Notes: generated from the letters alone by a model not told the origin. A stretch of DNA of 64,000 nt from Fulvimonas soli (GCF_003148905.1 NZ_QGHC01000006.1:164286-228285); one strand, 5' to 3'; shown: positions 9,824-18,632, numbered from the stretch's first letter. A program made the numbers and translations.

Positions 9824-9918
9824 CCCCATCCATGCCCCGACGACCCGCAGCGAAGGCTTGCCGCCGCGGCCGAAGCCGGCATGGCCGCGGTCGCCGGTCG
9901 CCGTGGCGCCCGCGAATC

Positions 9919-10725
9919 CTACGCGCGTCCCGACGGGGCGGCCGCCGCCCACGCCGGCGCGCGCTTGGCGAGGAAGGCGCCCAGCCCCTCCTGGCCCTCG
10001 GGCGACACGCGCAGGCGCGCGATCAGCGCGGCGTTGTCGCGGTCGATGCGCTCGGCGGCGGCCTCGTCCAGGCCGGCCATGCCCAGCGCCAGCCGCTTGG
10101 CCTCGACCTGCGCCAGCGGGCCGGCCTTGGCGAGCAGCGCCAGAGCGGCCTGCACCGCCTCGTCCAGCGCGTCGGGCGCGACCACCCGGTGCAGCAGGCC
10201 GATGCGCTGCGCCGCGGCGGCGTCGAAGACCTCGCCGGTGAGGAACAGCCGCCGTGCGTGGCGCAGCCCGATGGCGGCCACCACGTAGGGCGAGATCACC
10301 GCCGGCACCAGGCCGAGCTTCACCTCGGTGAGGCCGAACTTCGCGCCCTCGACGCCGATGGCGATGTCGCAGCAGGCGACCAGCCCCACGCCGCCGCCGT
10401 AGGCGGCGCCGTTGACGCGGGCGAGGGTGGGCCTGGGGCAGAACTGCAGGCTGCGCATCAGCCGCGCCAGGCGCAGCGAGTCGGCCAGGTTGTCCGCCTC
10501 GCCGGCGGCGGCCATGCCGCGCATCCAGTTCAGGTCCGCGCCGGCGGAGAAGCTGGCGCCGCGGCCGGTGAGCACCAGCGCGCGCACCGCCGGGTCGCGG
10601 CCGGCGTCCTCGATGGCGGCGGTGAGCTCGGCGATCAGCGCGTCGTCGAAGGCGTTGTGCACTTCGGGGCGGGCGAGGGCGAGTTCGCGCACGCCGGCGC
10701 GGTCGGTGATCTGCACGGCGGTCAT
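9919..10725 (-). CDS. liuC: Methylglutaconyl-CoA hydratase (enoyl-CoA hydratase family)
   Basis: This 268-residue crotonase-fold enzyme has the oxyanion-hole segments ASFSAGADLNWM and VNGAAYGGGVGLVACCD. Position next to mccA and mvaB, and the LNWM variant shared by LiuC proteins, indicate hydration of 3-methylglutaconyl-CoA to HMG-CoA rather than general beta-oxidation. The ATG at 10725 has AGGAG about 9 bases upstream. On the minus strand it precedes mccA, separated by a REP element. Confidence 0.88.
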   Translation of the reverse strand: MTAVQITDRAGVRELALARPEVHNAFDDALIAELTAAIEDAGRDPAVRALVLTGRGASFSAGADLNWMRGMAAAGEADNLADSLRLARLMRSLQFCPRPTLARVNGAAYGGGVGLVACCDIAIGVEGAKFGLTEVKLGLVPAVISPYVVAAIGLRHARRLFLTGEVFDAAAAQRIGLLHRVVAPDALDEAVQAALALLAKAGPLAQVEAKRLALGMAGLDEAAAERIDRDNAALIARLRVSPEGQEGLGAFLAKRAPAWAAAAPSGRA

Positions 10726-10796
10726 CGTGCGGCTCCTGCGGGGAAAGGCGTGCATCTTAAATCGTCGCCGGGGGCGATCAGGCTCATCGTGTTCCG

Positions 10797-10861
10797 CATC
10801 GTGGCCTCCGGCCGCGAGAAGGTTCCCTCCAAGGCATCCGCAAGCGGCCTGCGGCCGCGAC
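10797..10861. repeat. Degenerate REP-like element upstream of feoA
   Basis: CATCGTGGCCTCCGGCCGCGAG and AAGCGGCCTGCGGCCGCGACG form two imperfect arms between the divergent liuC and feoA genes. It resembles the REP family at 2280 but has diverged in the loop-proximal part. Confidence 0.6.
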
Positions 10862-10896
10862 GCCCGCGCCCTGCAGCGAATGCGAAATGGGCGTAC

Positions 10897-10915
10897 AATG
10901 CGAACCATTCTTATT
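10897..10915 (+). promoter_or_regulatory. Fur-box-like dyad before feoA
   Basis: The 19 bases AATGCGAACCATTCTTATT form the perfect spaced dyad AAT-n2-GAA-n3-TTC-n2-ATT, the symmetry and length of a Fur site. It lies about 12 bases before the likely feoA start and is strikingly AT-rich for the window. Fur repression by iron of the feo operon is the expected logic; the call is from pattern only. Confidence 0.65.
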
Positions 10916-10927
10916 TGAGTGGTTGCC

Positions 10928-11173
10928 GTGCGTCTGACCGAGCTGCCGAAGGGTGCCAGTGCCGTGGTGGAACGAGTGGAAGATGCCCATGCCGACGATG
11001 CGATCGCGCAGCGCCTGCGCGACCTGGGTTTCGTCGCCGGCGAGCCGGTGCGCCTGGTCGCGCGCGGCCCGCTGGGCGCCGATCCGCTGCTGATCCAGAT
11101 CGGCTCCACCCGCTTCGCCCTGCGCCGCGCCGAGGCGGCGCGCGTGCGCGTGCGCGCGCAGGAGGCGGCATGA
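10928..11173 (+). CDS. feoA: Ferrous iron transport protein FeoA
   Basis: An 81-residue SH3-like protein (RLTELPKGASAVV..RLRDLGFVAGEPVRLVARGPLGADPLLIQIGSTRFALRRAEAARV) that assists FeoB on its cytoplasmic side. The start is uncertain: GTG at 10928 has GAGTGG just upstream and gives the usual N-terminus; a GTG at 10919 would add three residues and lies very close to the Fur-like site. The stop overlaps the feoB start as ATGA. Confidence 0.9.
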   Translation: MRLTELPKGASAVVERVEDAHADDAIAQRLRDLGFVAGEPVRLVARGPLGADPLLIQIGSTRFALRRAEAARVRVRAQEAA

Positions 11174-13011
11174 GCGCCGGCACGCTGCGCATCGCCCTGG
11201 TCGGCAACCCGAACTGCGGCAAGACCGCGCTGTTCAACCAGCTCACCGGCGGCCGGCAGAAGGTGGCCAACTACGCCGGCGTCACCGTGGAGCGCAAGGA
11301 GGGCCGCTTCACCGCGCCGTCCGGCCGCGTGCTGCAACTGCTCGACCTGCCCGGCACCTACAGCTTCGACGCCGCCAGCCCGGACGAGCGGATCACCCGC
11401 GACGTGCTGGAGGGCAACTACCCCGGCGAGGCGCCGCCCGACCTGATCGTCTGCGTGGCCGACGCCACCAACCTGCGCCTGCACCTGCGCTTCGTGCTGG
11501 AGGTGCAGCGGCTGGGCCGCCCGGTGGTGCTGGCGCTGAACATGATGGACGCGGCGCGCCGCCGCGGCATCGCCATCGACGTGGCGGAGCTGTCGCGCCG
11601 GCTGGGCATGCCGGTGGTGGAGACGGTGGCGGTGCGGCGCGACGGCGTGCGGGCGCTGGTCGCGCAGGTGGACGGCGAGGTGCCGGCCGCCGCGCCGGCG
11701 CAGCCCGACGACGCGGCCAGCCGCGCCGACCTGCACGACCAGGTGCGCGCGCTGCTGGCCGCCACCGTGGTGATGCCGCGCGCCACCGACGCGCGCGACG
11801 ACGCGCTGGACCGCTGGGCGCTGCACCCGGTGTTCGGCCTGGCGATCCTGGCGGCGGTGATGTTCCTGGTGTTCCAGGCGGTGTACTCGGTGGGCAAGCC
11901 GATGACCGACGCCATCGCCGACGGCTTCGACTGGCTCGGCGCGCACGTCGCCGCCTGGATGCCGGACGGCCCGCTGCGGAGCCTGGTCACCGACGGCCTG
12001 TTCGGCGGCCTGGGCACGGTGCTGGGCTTCCTGCCCGAGATCCTGGTGCTGTTCTTCTTCATCCTCACGCTGGAGGAGTCCGGCTACCTGCCGCGCGCGG
12101 CCTTCCTGCTCGACCGCCTGATGGTGTCGGTGGGGCTGACCGGGCGCTCGTTCATCCCGCTCTTGTCCAGCTTCGCCTGCGCCATCCCCGGCATCATGGG
12201 CACGCGCTCGATCACCGACCCGCGCGACCGCCTGGCGACGATCCTGGTGGCGCCGCTGATGACCTGCTCGGCGCGGCTGCCGGTGTACGCGCTGCTGATC
12301 GGCGCGTTCATCCCGACCCGGCGCGTGCTGGGCGTGTTCAACCTGCAGGGCGTGGTGCTGTTCGCGCTGTACGCGGCCGGCATCGCCGGCGCGATGGCGG
12401 TGGGCTGGGTGATGAAGCGGCTGCGCCGCGACCGCAGCGAGCACGCGCTGCTGATGGAGCTGCCGTCCTACCGCCTGCCCAAGCCGCGCGACGTGGCGAT
12501 CGGGCTGTGGGAGCGCGGCATGGTCTTCCTCAAGCGCCTGACCGGCGTGATCCTGGCGCTGACCGTGCTGATGTGGTTCATCTCCACCTTCCCGTCGCCG
12601 CCGGCGGGCGCGACGGCGCCGGCGATCGAGTACAGCATCGCCGGCTACATGGGCCGCGCGCTGCAGCACATCTTCGCGCCGCTGGGCTTCAACTGGCAGA
12701 TCAGCCTGTCGCTGATCCCGGCCTTCGCCGCGCGCGAGACCGCGGTGGCCGCGCTGGCCACCGTGTACGCGGTGGGCGGCGACGCCGACGCGGGCGGGCT
12801 GGGCCACGCGCTGGCCGCCAACTTCCCGCTGGCCAGCGCGCTGTCGCTGCTGGTGTGGTTCGCCTTCGCGCCGCAGTGCATGTCCACGCTGGCGGTGATC
12901 CGCCGCGAGACCGACTCCTGGCGCAACGTGGCGATCTCCTTCGGCTACATGTTCGCGCTGGCCTACGCGGCCTCGTTCGTCACCTACCACCTGGCGGCGT
13001 GGCTGGCATGA
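11170..13011 (+). CDS. feoB: Ferrous iron transporter FeoB
   Basis: The 613-residue inner-membrane Fe(II) transporter starts with a G domain: P-loop GNPNCGKT at 12-19, LDLPGTYSF (G3), LNMMD (G4). A helical spacer follows, then about eight or more membrane segments including two gate-like repeats, GLGTVLGFLPEILVLFF..SFIPLLSSFACAIPGIM and the C-terminal FAARETAVAALATVY region. The protein is shorter than the roughly 770-residue E. coli FeoB, as is common in this order. It overlaps feoA by 4 bases and the following small gene by 4 bases, forming a three-gene operon. Confidence 0.96.
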   Translation: MSAGTLRIALVGNPNCGKTALFNQLTGGRQKVANYAGVTVERKEGRFTAPSGRVLQLLDLPGTYSFDAASPDERITRDVLEGNYPGEAPPDLIVCVADATNLRLHLRFVLEVQRLGRPVVLALNMMDAARRRGIAIDVAELSRRLGMPVVETVAVRRDGVRALVAQVDGEVPAAAPAQPDDAASRADLHDQVRALLAATVVMPRATDARDDALDRWALHPVFGLAILAAVMFLVFQAVYSVGKPMTDAIADGFDWLGAHVAAWMPDGPLRSLVTDGLFGGLGTVLGFLPEILVLFFFILTLEESGYLPRAAFLLDRLMVSVGLTGRSFIPLLSSFACAIPGIMGTRSITDPRDRLATILVAPLMTCSARLPVYALLIGAFIPTRRVLGVFNLQGVVLFALYAAGIAGAMAVGWVMKRLRRDRSEHALLMELPSYRLPKPRDVAIGLWERGMVFLKRLTGVILALTVLMWFISTFPSPPAGATAPAIEYSIAGYMGRALQHIFAPLGFNWQISLSLIPAFAARETAVAALATVYAVGGDADAGGLGHALAANFPLASALSLLVWFAFAPQCMSTLAVIRRETDSWRNVAISFGYMFALAYAASFVTYHLAAWLA

Positions 13012-13307
13012 GCGCGGGCCTGCTCGCGCAGTACGCGGCGATCGGGCTGGCGGTGCTGGCCAGCGCGCTGGTCGCGTTCCGCAAGCTGGCGCCGCAGCTC
13101 AGCAGCCGCTGGCTGGCGGCGGCCTCGATCCGCCTCGCGCGCCGGGATTCGCGCCTGGCGCAGGCGCTCGGCCGCCGGCTGCAGCCGAAGCAGGCCACCG
13201 GCGACTGCAGCGACGGCTGCAGTACCTGCGGCGCCTGCGGCCCGAAGCCGCCGGCGGCGGCGCGCGGCGAGGCGATGCCGCTGGAGTTCAGGCCGCGCGC
13301 CAAGTAG
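13008..13307 (+). CDS. Small membrane-anchored Cys-rich protein of the feo operon
   Basis: A 99-residue protein with one N-terminal hydrophobic helix (about residues 3-24) and a C-terminal cysteine cluster CSDGCSTCGACG, which could hold a metal or Fe-S centre. It takes the place FeoC occupies in enterobacterial operons but is not recognisably the FeoC winged helix; it resembles the small DUF6587-type proteins found after feoB in this order. The ATG at 13008 overlaps the feoB stop. A role in iron uptake is inferred from context. Confidence 0.75.
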   Translation: MSAGLLAQYAAIGLAVLASALVAFRKLAPQLSSRWLAAASIRLARRDSRLAQALGRRLQPKQATGDCSDGCSTCGACGPKPPAAARGEAMPLEFRPRAK

Positions 13308-13355
13308 CCGCTTGCCTGCGCATGCGTCGCGTCACGCCCGGCTCGCCGGCCGGCG

Positions 13356-14807
13356 CTAGTCGGCTTGCGCGGCCGTCCGCGACCTGACGCGCAGGTGCGC
13401 GCGCTGGAACCACAGGTCGAGGCCCCAGGCCAGCATGGGGACGGTCAGGATCTGCCAGTAGGCGAAGCCACCGCGGACGTCGTCGGCATCGACGAACAGG
13501 ACGCGGGCCAACGGGTAGATCAGGAACGGCGCGACGCGGAAGATCGCGGCGTGCGGGCGGCGTTGCGACGGGAAACGCCGCCAGCACCGGCGTATCGCCA
13601 GCCATGCGGCCACGACGGGCACAACCAGGGCAAGCACGCTGTGCGGGAGCAGCGCGTTCACGCCCAGGCCCAGGCCGCACAGCAGCGGCACCAGCAGCAG
13701 GTTCAGCCAGGGCCAGCGCACCGCGACGTGCTCGGGTAGCCCGTGCCAGCGGTCGAGCGGCTGGTAGGCCATCCACGCCAGCCAGCACAGGCCCATCGTG
13801 AAGCCGACCGCGCCCAGGCCCAGCGCGAGCCGGCCGGCTTCGGCCGGATCGGCGTCCAGCCAGGCGATGGCACAACCGAGCAGGGCGCCCAGCAGGGTCG
13901 CCGCCAGCCAGCGGATGCCGCCCATCAGCAGGCGCGCCCGGGTGATGCGCGTGCGGTCGGCGGCGTCGAGCCAGAACCGGATGGCCCGCCGGTCGAAGCG
14001 CTCCGGCAAGTCTTCCGGATGCCCCCGGGTCAGGGTGTTCACGAACATGGCGATGCGCGCGGGGAAGACCGCCAGGGCGATCACGCGGCTCCAGCGGAAC
14101 GGTGCTTCCAGCAGGGCCAGCTGGCGGTCCAGCGTGCGGACCGTCGGCATGGGCCGGAGACGGGCGCACAACGCCGCGCGATGGGCGGGCTGCAGTTCCC
14201 AGGCCAGCTGCATGTGCCGTTCGAGGCGTTGCAGGGCCAGCGGATCGTGTCCGGCCGTCGCGTGGTGCAGGTCGAAGAAGCGCAGGATGGCGTCCAGGCA
14301 GGCCGCCGGCATCGGCGGCCGTTCGCGGTAGAGCCGCTGCACCAGCGCGCGCCCGGCTTCCGTCTTCAGCTGCAGCGACCAGAACTCCGGGCGCGCCTGC
14401 AGCCAGCGCCCGAGCGCGTCCGCATCGCCCGACGCGGCGCGGTCGATCGCCTGCGTGCAGAAGCCGTCGAGGTCGAAGCGCACCGCGGGCGGCCGCAGGT
14501 CGGTCCCGGCCATGGCGGCGGGCATCCGGGGGGCGGCCCCGTCCGCGCGTGGCGGGGCCGCCGCGGCCGCGGCGGGAGGCGCATCGCCTGCCGGCCCGCC
14601 GTTGCCGCCGCCATCGCCGGCGGAGGCAGGGGCGAGGGCAGGATTCCGCCGGCACTGGGCGAGGGCGCGCTGGTACATCGCGTGCAACTGCTGGAAGCCT
14701 TCCGGATCGTCCTCCGGCCGTGTCCGCCGCAGGCGCTGCGCATAGGCGCGCTTGAGCGCGCGCTCGTCCGCGTCCCCGCCGAGGCCGAACCATTCCAGCG
14801 GCGACAT
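13356..14807 (-). CDS. Membrane J-domain-like partner of HscC
   Basis: A 483-residue protein with an N-terminal J-like helical region (residues 1-50: LEWFGLGGDADERALKRAYAQ..RRTRPEDDPEGFQQLHAMYQRAL), an Ala/Pro-rich linker (about 58-100), a helical middle and roughly six membrane segments in the C-terminal half. The canonical HPD of J-proteins is replaced by RPED at the expected place, so DnaK-type ATPase stimulation is uncertain. E. coli HscC works with the membrane J-proteins DjlB/DjlC, and the 1-base overlap with hscC here (TGATG) supports an equivalent pair. Confidence 0.75.
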   Translation of the reverse strand: MSPLEWFGLGGDADERALKRAYAQRLRRTRPEDDPEGFQQLHAMYQRALAQCRRNPALAPASAGDGGGNGGPAGDAPPAAAAAAPPRADGAAPRMPAAMAGTDLRPPAVRFDLDGFCTQAIDRAASGDADALGRWLQARPEFWSLQLKTEAGRALVQRLYRERPPMPAACLDAILRFFDLHHATAGHDPLALQRLERHMQLAWELQPAHRAALCARLRPMPTVRTLDRQLALLEAPFRWSRVIALAVFPARIAMFVNTLTRGHPEDLPERFDRRAIRFWLDAADRTRITRARLLMGGIRWLAATLLGALLGCAIAWLDADPAEAGRLALGLGAVGFTMGLCWLAWMAYQPLDRWHGLPEHVAVRWPWLNLLLVPLLCGLGLGVNALLPHSVLALVVPVVAAWLAIRRCWRRFPSQRRPHAAIFRVAPFLIYPLARVLFVDADDVRGGFAYWQILTVPMLAWGLDLWFQRAHLRVRSRTAAQAD

Positions 14808-16495
14808 CAGGCCGGCTCCAGCGTGTCGAGCGCCGCGCCGAACTCGCGGCGGTGCTCGCGGATCAGCAGCTCGTCCTGCGTCTCCAGCGCCGCGCGGAAG
14901 CGCGCGATCCACTGCTGCAGCTGTTCGCGCGCGTGCAGGTGCTCCTCGTACAGCCGCTCGGCGCGGGCGAGCAGGGCGACGTTCTCCTGCTTGGCGCGCG
15001 GATGCACCTTCAGCTCGGCGAGCGCCGCCAGCCGCTCGCGGATCTGCCGCGGGTCGAGCAGGCCGGGATTGCGTTCGAGCACCAGCTCGTGCCGCTTGCC
15101 GGTGGCGCGCACGGCGGCCTCCACCTGCAGCACGCCGTTGACGTCGTAGGTGAAGCGCACGTCGACCGCGTTCTGCTCCGGCGGCAGGCGCGGGTCCACC
15201 GGCACCTTGAGCTCGCCGAGCTTGATGTTGTTCGCCACCAGCGGGCTCTCGCCCTGGTAGACCTGCAGCACGATCCCGCTCTGCCCGGGCTGTACCGGCC
15301 AGAAGGTGTCCTCGCGGCTGGTGGGCACCACGCTGTTGCGCTGGATGATGGGATGGAAGAATCCGCTCTGCGGCCGGCCCTGCTCGTCGCGCCGCGCCAC
15401 CTCGGTGCCCAGCGTGTAGGGGCACACGTCGGTGAGCACCATTTCCTCGAGCCGGCGGTCGCGCGCCTTCATGCCGGCGGCCACGCAGGCGCCGAGCGCG
15501 ATCGCCTGGTCCGGATGCACATGGCGCAGCGGCAGGCGGCCGAACATCCGCGAGACCAGGCGCGCGACCAGCGGCATGCGGCTGGCGCCGCCGACCAGCA
15601 CGATCTCGTCGAGCTGCTCCGGCTGCAGCCGCGCGTCGCGCATGGCGCGTTCCAGCGGGGCGCGCATGCGCTGCAGCAGCGGCTCGACCAGGTGGGCGAA
15701 GCGCTGCTGGTCGATGCGCCAGTCGATGGCGCGCTCGCCGAGCCGGCACTCGACGCGGACCTCCTCCTCGCTGCTCAGCGCGCGCTTGGCCGTCTCCAGG
15801 CGGCGGCGCAGCTGGCCCCGCTGCGGGGCATCGAGGGCGTCGGGGGCGAGGCCGAGGTCGGCCAGGCAGGCCGCCTCCAGCGCGTCGAGGAAGTCCTCGC
15901 CGCCGAGGAAGTTGTCGCCGGCGCTGGCGTGCACCTCCACCACGCCCTCGAACATCTCCAGCACGGAGACGTCGAAGGTGCCGCCGCCCAGGTCGAACAC
16001 CAGGAAGCGCGAGCCGTCGGGTCGCTCCTGCAGGCCGTAGGCGAGCGCCGCGGCGGTGGGTTCGTTGATCAGCCGCTCCACGCGGATGCCGGCCAGTTCG
16101 CCGGCGGCGCGGGTGGCCTTGCGCTGGGCGTCGGAAAAGTACGCGGGCACGCTGATCACCGCCTCGGCGACGCGCCCGCCCAGCGCCGCCTCGGCATCGG
16201 CGACGAGCGCGCGCAGCACCAGCGCGGAAAGCTCCTCCGGCCGGAAGGTGCGCCGGCCGAGGCGGGTCTCGCGGTCGGTGCCCATCCAGCGCTTGAAGGC
16301 GGCGACGGCCTGCTGCGGGTGGCTGACCATGCGGTCGCGCGCGGCCTGGCCCACCAGCACGTGGCCGTCGTCGTCCACGCCCACGACCGAGGGCGTGAGC
16401 AGGTCGCCGAGCGGATTGGGGAACAGGCGCGGACCGTCGTCCGCATAGATGCCGATGAGCGAATGCGTGGTGCCCAGATCGATGCCGACGATCAT
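14807..16495 (-). CDS. hscC: Hsp70-family chaperone HscC
   Basis: The 562-residue Hsp70 has an intact ATPase domain: GIDLGTTHSLIG at 4-15, INEPTAAALAYG, VFDLGGGTFDVSV and VLVGGASRMP. The substrate-binding part is present but the C-terminal lid is short and lacks an EEVD-like end. At about 560 residues it matches HscC (556 in E. coli) rather than DnaK (638) or HscA. The ATG at 16495 begins MIVGIDLG, right at the first beta strand. The membrane J-like protein gene follows with a 1-base overlap. Confidence 0.9.
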   Translation of the reverse strand: MIVGIDLGTTHSLIGIYADDGPRLFPNPLGDLLTPSVVGVDDDGHVLVGQAARDRMVSHPQQAVAAFKRWMGTDRETRLGRRTFRPEELSALVLRALVADAEAALGGRVAEAVISVPAYFSDAQRKATRAAGELAGIRVERLINEPTAAALAYGLQERPDGSRFLVFDLGGGTFDVSVLEMFEGVVEVHASAGDNFLGGEDFLDALEAACLADLGLAPDALDAPQRGQLRRRLETAKRALSSEEEVRVECRLGERAIDWRIDQQRFAHLVEPLLQRMRAPLERAMRDARLQPEQLDEIVLVGGASRMPLVARLVSRMFGRLPLRHVHPDQAIALGACVAAGMKARDRRLEEMVLTDVCPYTLGTEVARRDEQGRPQSGFFHPIIQRNSVVPTSREDTFWPVQPGQSGIVLQVYQGESPLVANNIKLGELKVPVDPRLPPEQNAVDVRFTYDVNGVLQVEAAVRATGKRHELVLERNPGLLDPRQIRERLAALAELKVHPRAKQENVALLARAERLYEEHLHAREQLQQWIARFRAALETQDELLIREHRREFGAALDTLEPA

Positions 16496-16565
16496 CCCTG
16501 CCGTTTCCCCCCAAGCCAACGGCGCGAGTTTACACAGCCGGGGACGGGCCCGGCACGCGGGCAGG

Positions 16566-17366
16566 CTAGACCAGCAGCACCTGCACGCCCTGCTTGCGCA
16601 GCGCCTCGACGTGGTCGGCCGGGACGCTGGTGTCGCTGATCACCGTGTCCAGGCTGGCGATGGGCGCGATCACCGACAGGCTGCGCTGGCCGAACTTGCT
16701 GGCGTCCAGCACCGCCACGGTCTGCCGCGAGACGCGGATCATCAGCGCGTTGAGCGAGGCTTCCAGCGGGTCGGGGGTGGTCACGCCCACGGCGGGATCG
16801 AGGCCGTCCACGCCGAGGAACAGGCGGTCGGCGGACAGCCGCGCCAGCGCCTGCTCGGCGTCGGGGCCGGCCAGCGAGTAGGAGGTCTGGCGCAGCAGGC
16901 CGCCCAGCATCATCACCCGCACGCCGCCGAGGCCGCTCAGCTCCAGCGCGATGTTGAGCGCGTTGGTGATCACGGTCAGCTCGTTCCAGCGCTGCTGGCG
17001 CAGCTGGCGGGCGATCTCCACGGTGGTGGTGCCGGAGTCGATGATGATGGTCTCGCCGTCGCGCACCAGCCGGGCCGCCGCGATGCCGATGCGGCGCTTC
17101 TGCGCGTGGTGGCGGGTCTCCTTGACGGTGAGCGGGGTGTCCTGCTGCACCGGCGCCGCCGGGATGGCGCCGCCGTGCGAGCGGGTGACCGCGCCGGCGC
17201 GGGCCAGCGCCTCCAGGTCGGCGCGGATGGTGACGGCGGAGATGCCGAAGCGCCGGACCAGCTCCTCGACGGTGACGCGGCCCTGCCGCTCCACCTGCTC
17301 GACGATCAGGCGGCGGCGCTCCTCCAGCAGCAGTTTCGGGGCGGCGGCCTTGCGGCTCTTGCTCAT
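16566..17366 (-). CDS. agaR: DeoR-family transcriptional repressor, AgaR-like
   Basis: A 266-residue regulator with a DeoR helix-turn-helix (residues 31-54, TVEELVRRFGISAVTIRADLEAL) and a C-terminal sugar-phosphate sensor domain with IDSGTTTVEIA near residue 110. Context (AgaS-type SIS protein, tagatose-6-P-type kinase, aldolase) indicates the AgaR subgroup, which responds to galactosamine or tagatose phosphates. It is last in a minus-strand unit, overlapping the amidohydrolase stop by 4 bases. Its likely operator lies in the aldolase-agaS divergent gap at about 19569-19605. Confidence 0.82.
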   Translation of the reverse strand: MSKSRKAAAPKLLLEERRRLIVEQVERQGRVTVEELVRRFGISAVTIRADLEALARAGAVTRSHGGAIPAAPVQQDTPLTVKETRHHAQKRRIGIAAARLVRDGETIIIDSGTTTVEIARQLRQQRWNELTVITNALNIALELSGLGGVRVMMLGGLLRQTSYSLAGPDAEQALARLSADRLFLGVDGLDPAVGVTTPDPLEASLNALMIRVSRQTVAVLDASKFGQRSLSVIAPIASLDTVISDTSVPADHVEALRKQGVQVLLV

Positions 17367-18616
17367 GCGATTCCCAGCAGGCGTGCGGCGTTGTCGTGGT
17401 AGACCCTGCGCAGGATCGCGTCGGGCAGGCCCAGGCCGTAGATCGACCAGCGTCCCTGCGGCGGCGTGGCCGCCGGCGCATAGTCGAAGTATTCGTCCTC
17501 GGTTTCAAGGAAGCGGTAGTAGATCTCGTACAGCGCGTCGCCGAGCAGCTGCTGCGGCACGTCCTCGCCCCACGGCGGCGGCACCGCGTCGGTGCCGAAC
17601 AGGATGCGGTCCTGGAAGCGCTCGAAGAAGCGCCGGCTGCGCCGCGGCTGGCGGCCGAGCTCGGCGATGCGCGCGCTGATGTCCACCTGCACGTTGGGGA
17701 AGCGCGCCAGGCAGGCCTCGATGGCGTCCAGGTCCTCGGCCTGGCTGCCCACGTGCATCAGCACGAAGGTGGTGCGCGGGTGGCGCGCGATCACGCGGTC
17801 GCGCGCGGCGATCAGCTCGGCGTGGCCGGGGAACTCCGGGCCGTAGAACGACCAGTCCGGGTGATGGGCCAGTTCCTCGTAGCGCTCGTTGTGGCGGTCG
17901 GTGGGCCGGAAGAACGCCAGCGGGTCGGCGGTGTGGATGAACACCGGCATGCCCAGCGCCGCGCAGGTCTCCCACATCGGGTCGAAGCGGGCGTCGTCCA
18001 CGCCGACCAGCGCGCCCTGGTCGATGCCCTCGCGCAGGTACAGCCCGAGCGTCTTGAGCAGCTTCAGCCCGCACGCGCCGGCGCGGCGGGCGCGCTCGAT
18101 CGCCTCGGCCTGCAGGCGCGGGTAGTCCGGCTCGGCGAACAGCCCGAAGGAGGGCTCGGTCATGCTGAGGAAGCGGCCCGGCGCGGCGCGGTCGAAGCGC
18201 GCGATGGTCTCCTCCAGCCCGCGGCCGACGCCGCCGGTGAGGTTGACCATGGCGCGGATGCCCTTGCGCTCCATCAGCGGCAGCAGCTGCGCGGGGTCGG
18301 TGAAGAAGGTCATCGCCTCGCCCACCGGCACCGCGCCGCGCACGTCGCGCATCCAGCTCAGGTGGGTGTGCACGTCGATCACCGGGAAGCGCGGCCGCTC
18401 CACGCGGGTGGCCGGCACGCGCAGCATGCTGCGCGGCGCGAACTCGGCCAGCGGCATGGCCAGCTTGCCGGCGTCCGGCGCGGTGGCCAGCAGGTTCTTG
18501 CCCTGGCCGGAGGCCGGCGCGGCGGCGCGCGGCGGCGGCGCGCAGCAGCCGCAGAAGCGCGGGCGCGGTGCCTCGTCCGCGGCCCTGCCGGTGTCCTCGT
18601 CGCGCTCGTCGTCCAT
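17363..18616 (-). CDS. Amidohydrolase_2-type TIM-barrel hydrolase
   Basis: A 417-residue metal-dependent TIM-barrel protein: VIDVHTHLSW (HxH) near residue 80, GMPVFIHTADPLAFF, VLMHVGSQAEDL and a late FGTDAVPPPWGED Asp. The N-terminus has a Cys-rich stretch CGCCAPPP after an acidic leader, with no clear signal peptide. It is not of the NagA/AgaA deacetylase type, so its part in the sugar pathway is unknown; a lactonase or decarboxylase-like activity is possible for this superfamily. It is sandwiched between the aldolase gene (16 bases upstream) and agaR (4-base overlap). Confidence 0.78.
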   Translation of the reverse strand: MDDERDEDTGRAADEAPRPRFCGCCAPPPRAAAPASGQGKNLLATAPDAGKLAMPLAEFAPRSMLRVPATRVERPRFPVIDVHTHLSWMRDVRGAVPVGEAMTFFTDPAQLLPLMERKGIRAMVNLTGGVGRGLEETIARFDRAAPGRFLSMTEPSFGLFAEPDYPRLQAEAIERARRAGACGLKLLKTLGLYLREGIDQGALVGVDDARFDPMWETCAALGMPVFIHTADPLAFFRPTDRHNERYEELAHHPDWSFYGPEFPGHAELIAARDRVIARHPRTTFVLMHVGSQAEDLDAIEACLARFPNVQVDISARIAELGRQPRRSRRFFERFQDRILFGTDAVPPPWGEDVPQQLLGDALYEIYYRFLETEDEYFDYAPAATPPQGRWSIYGLGLPDAILRRVYHDNAARLLGIA

Positions 18617-18632
18617 CCGTCGGTTCCTCCGC

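Noticed and set aside
17363-18616. Amidohydrolase as the GalNAc-6-phosphate deacetylase AgaA
   Set aside because: The metal-binding motifs and overall pattern are those of the PF04909-like group, not of NagA/AgaA. I kept the function open.
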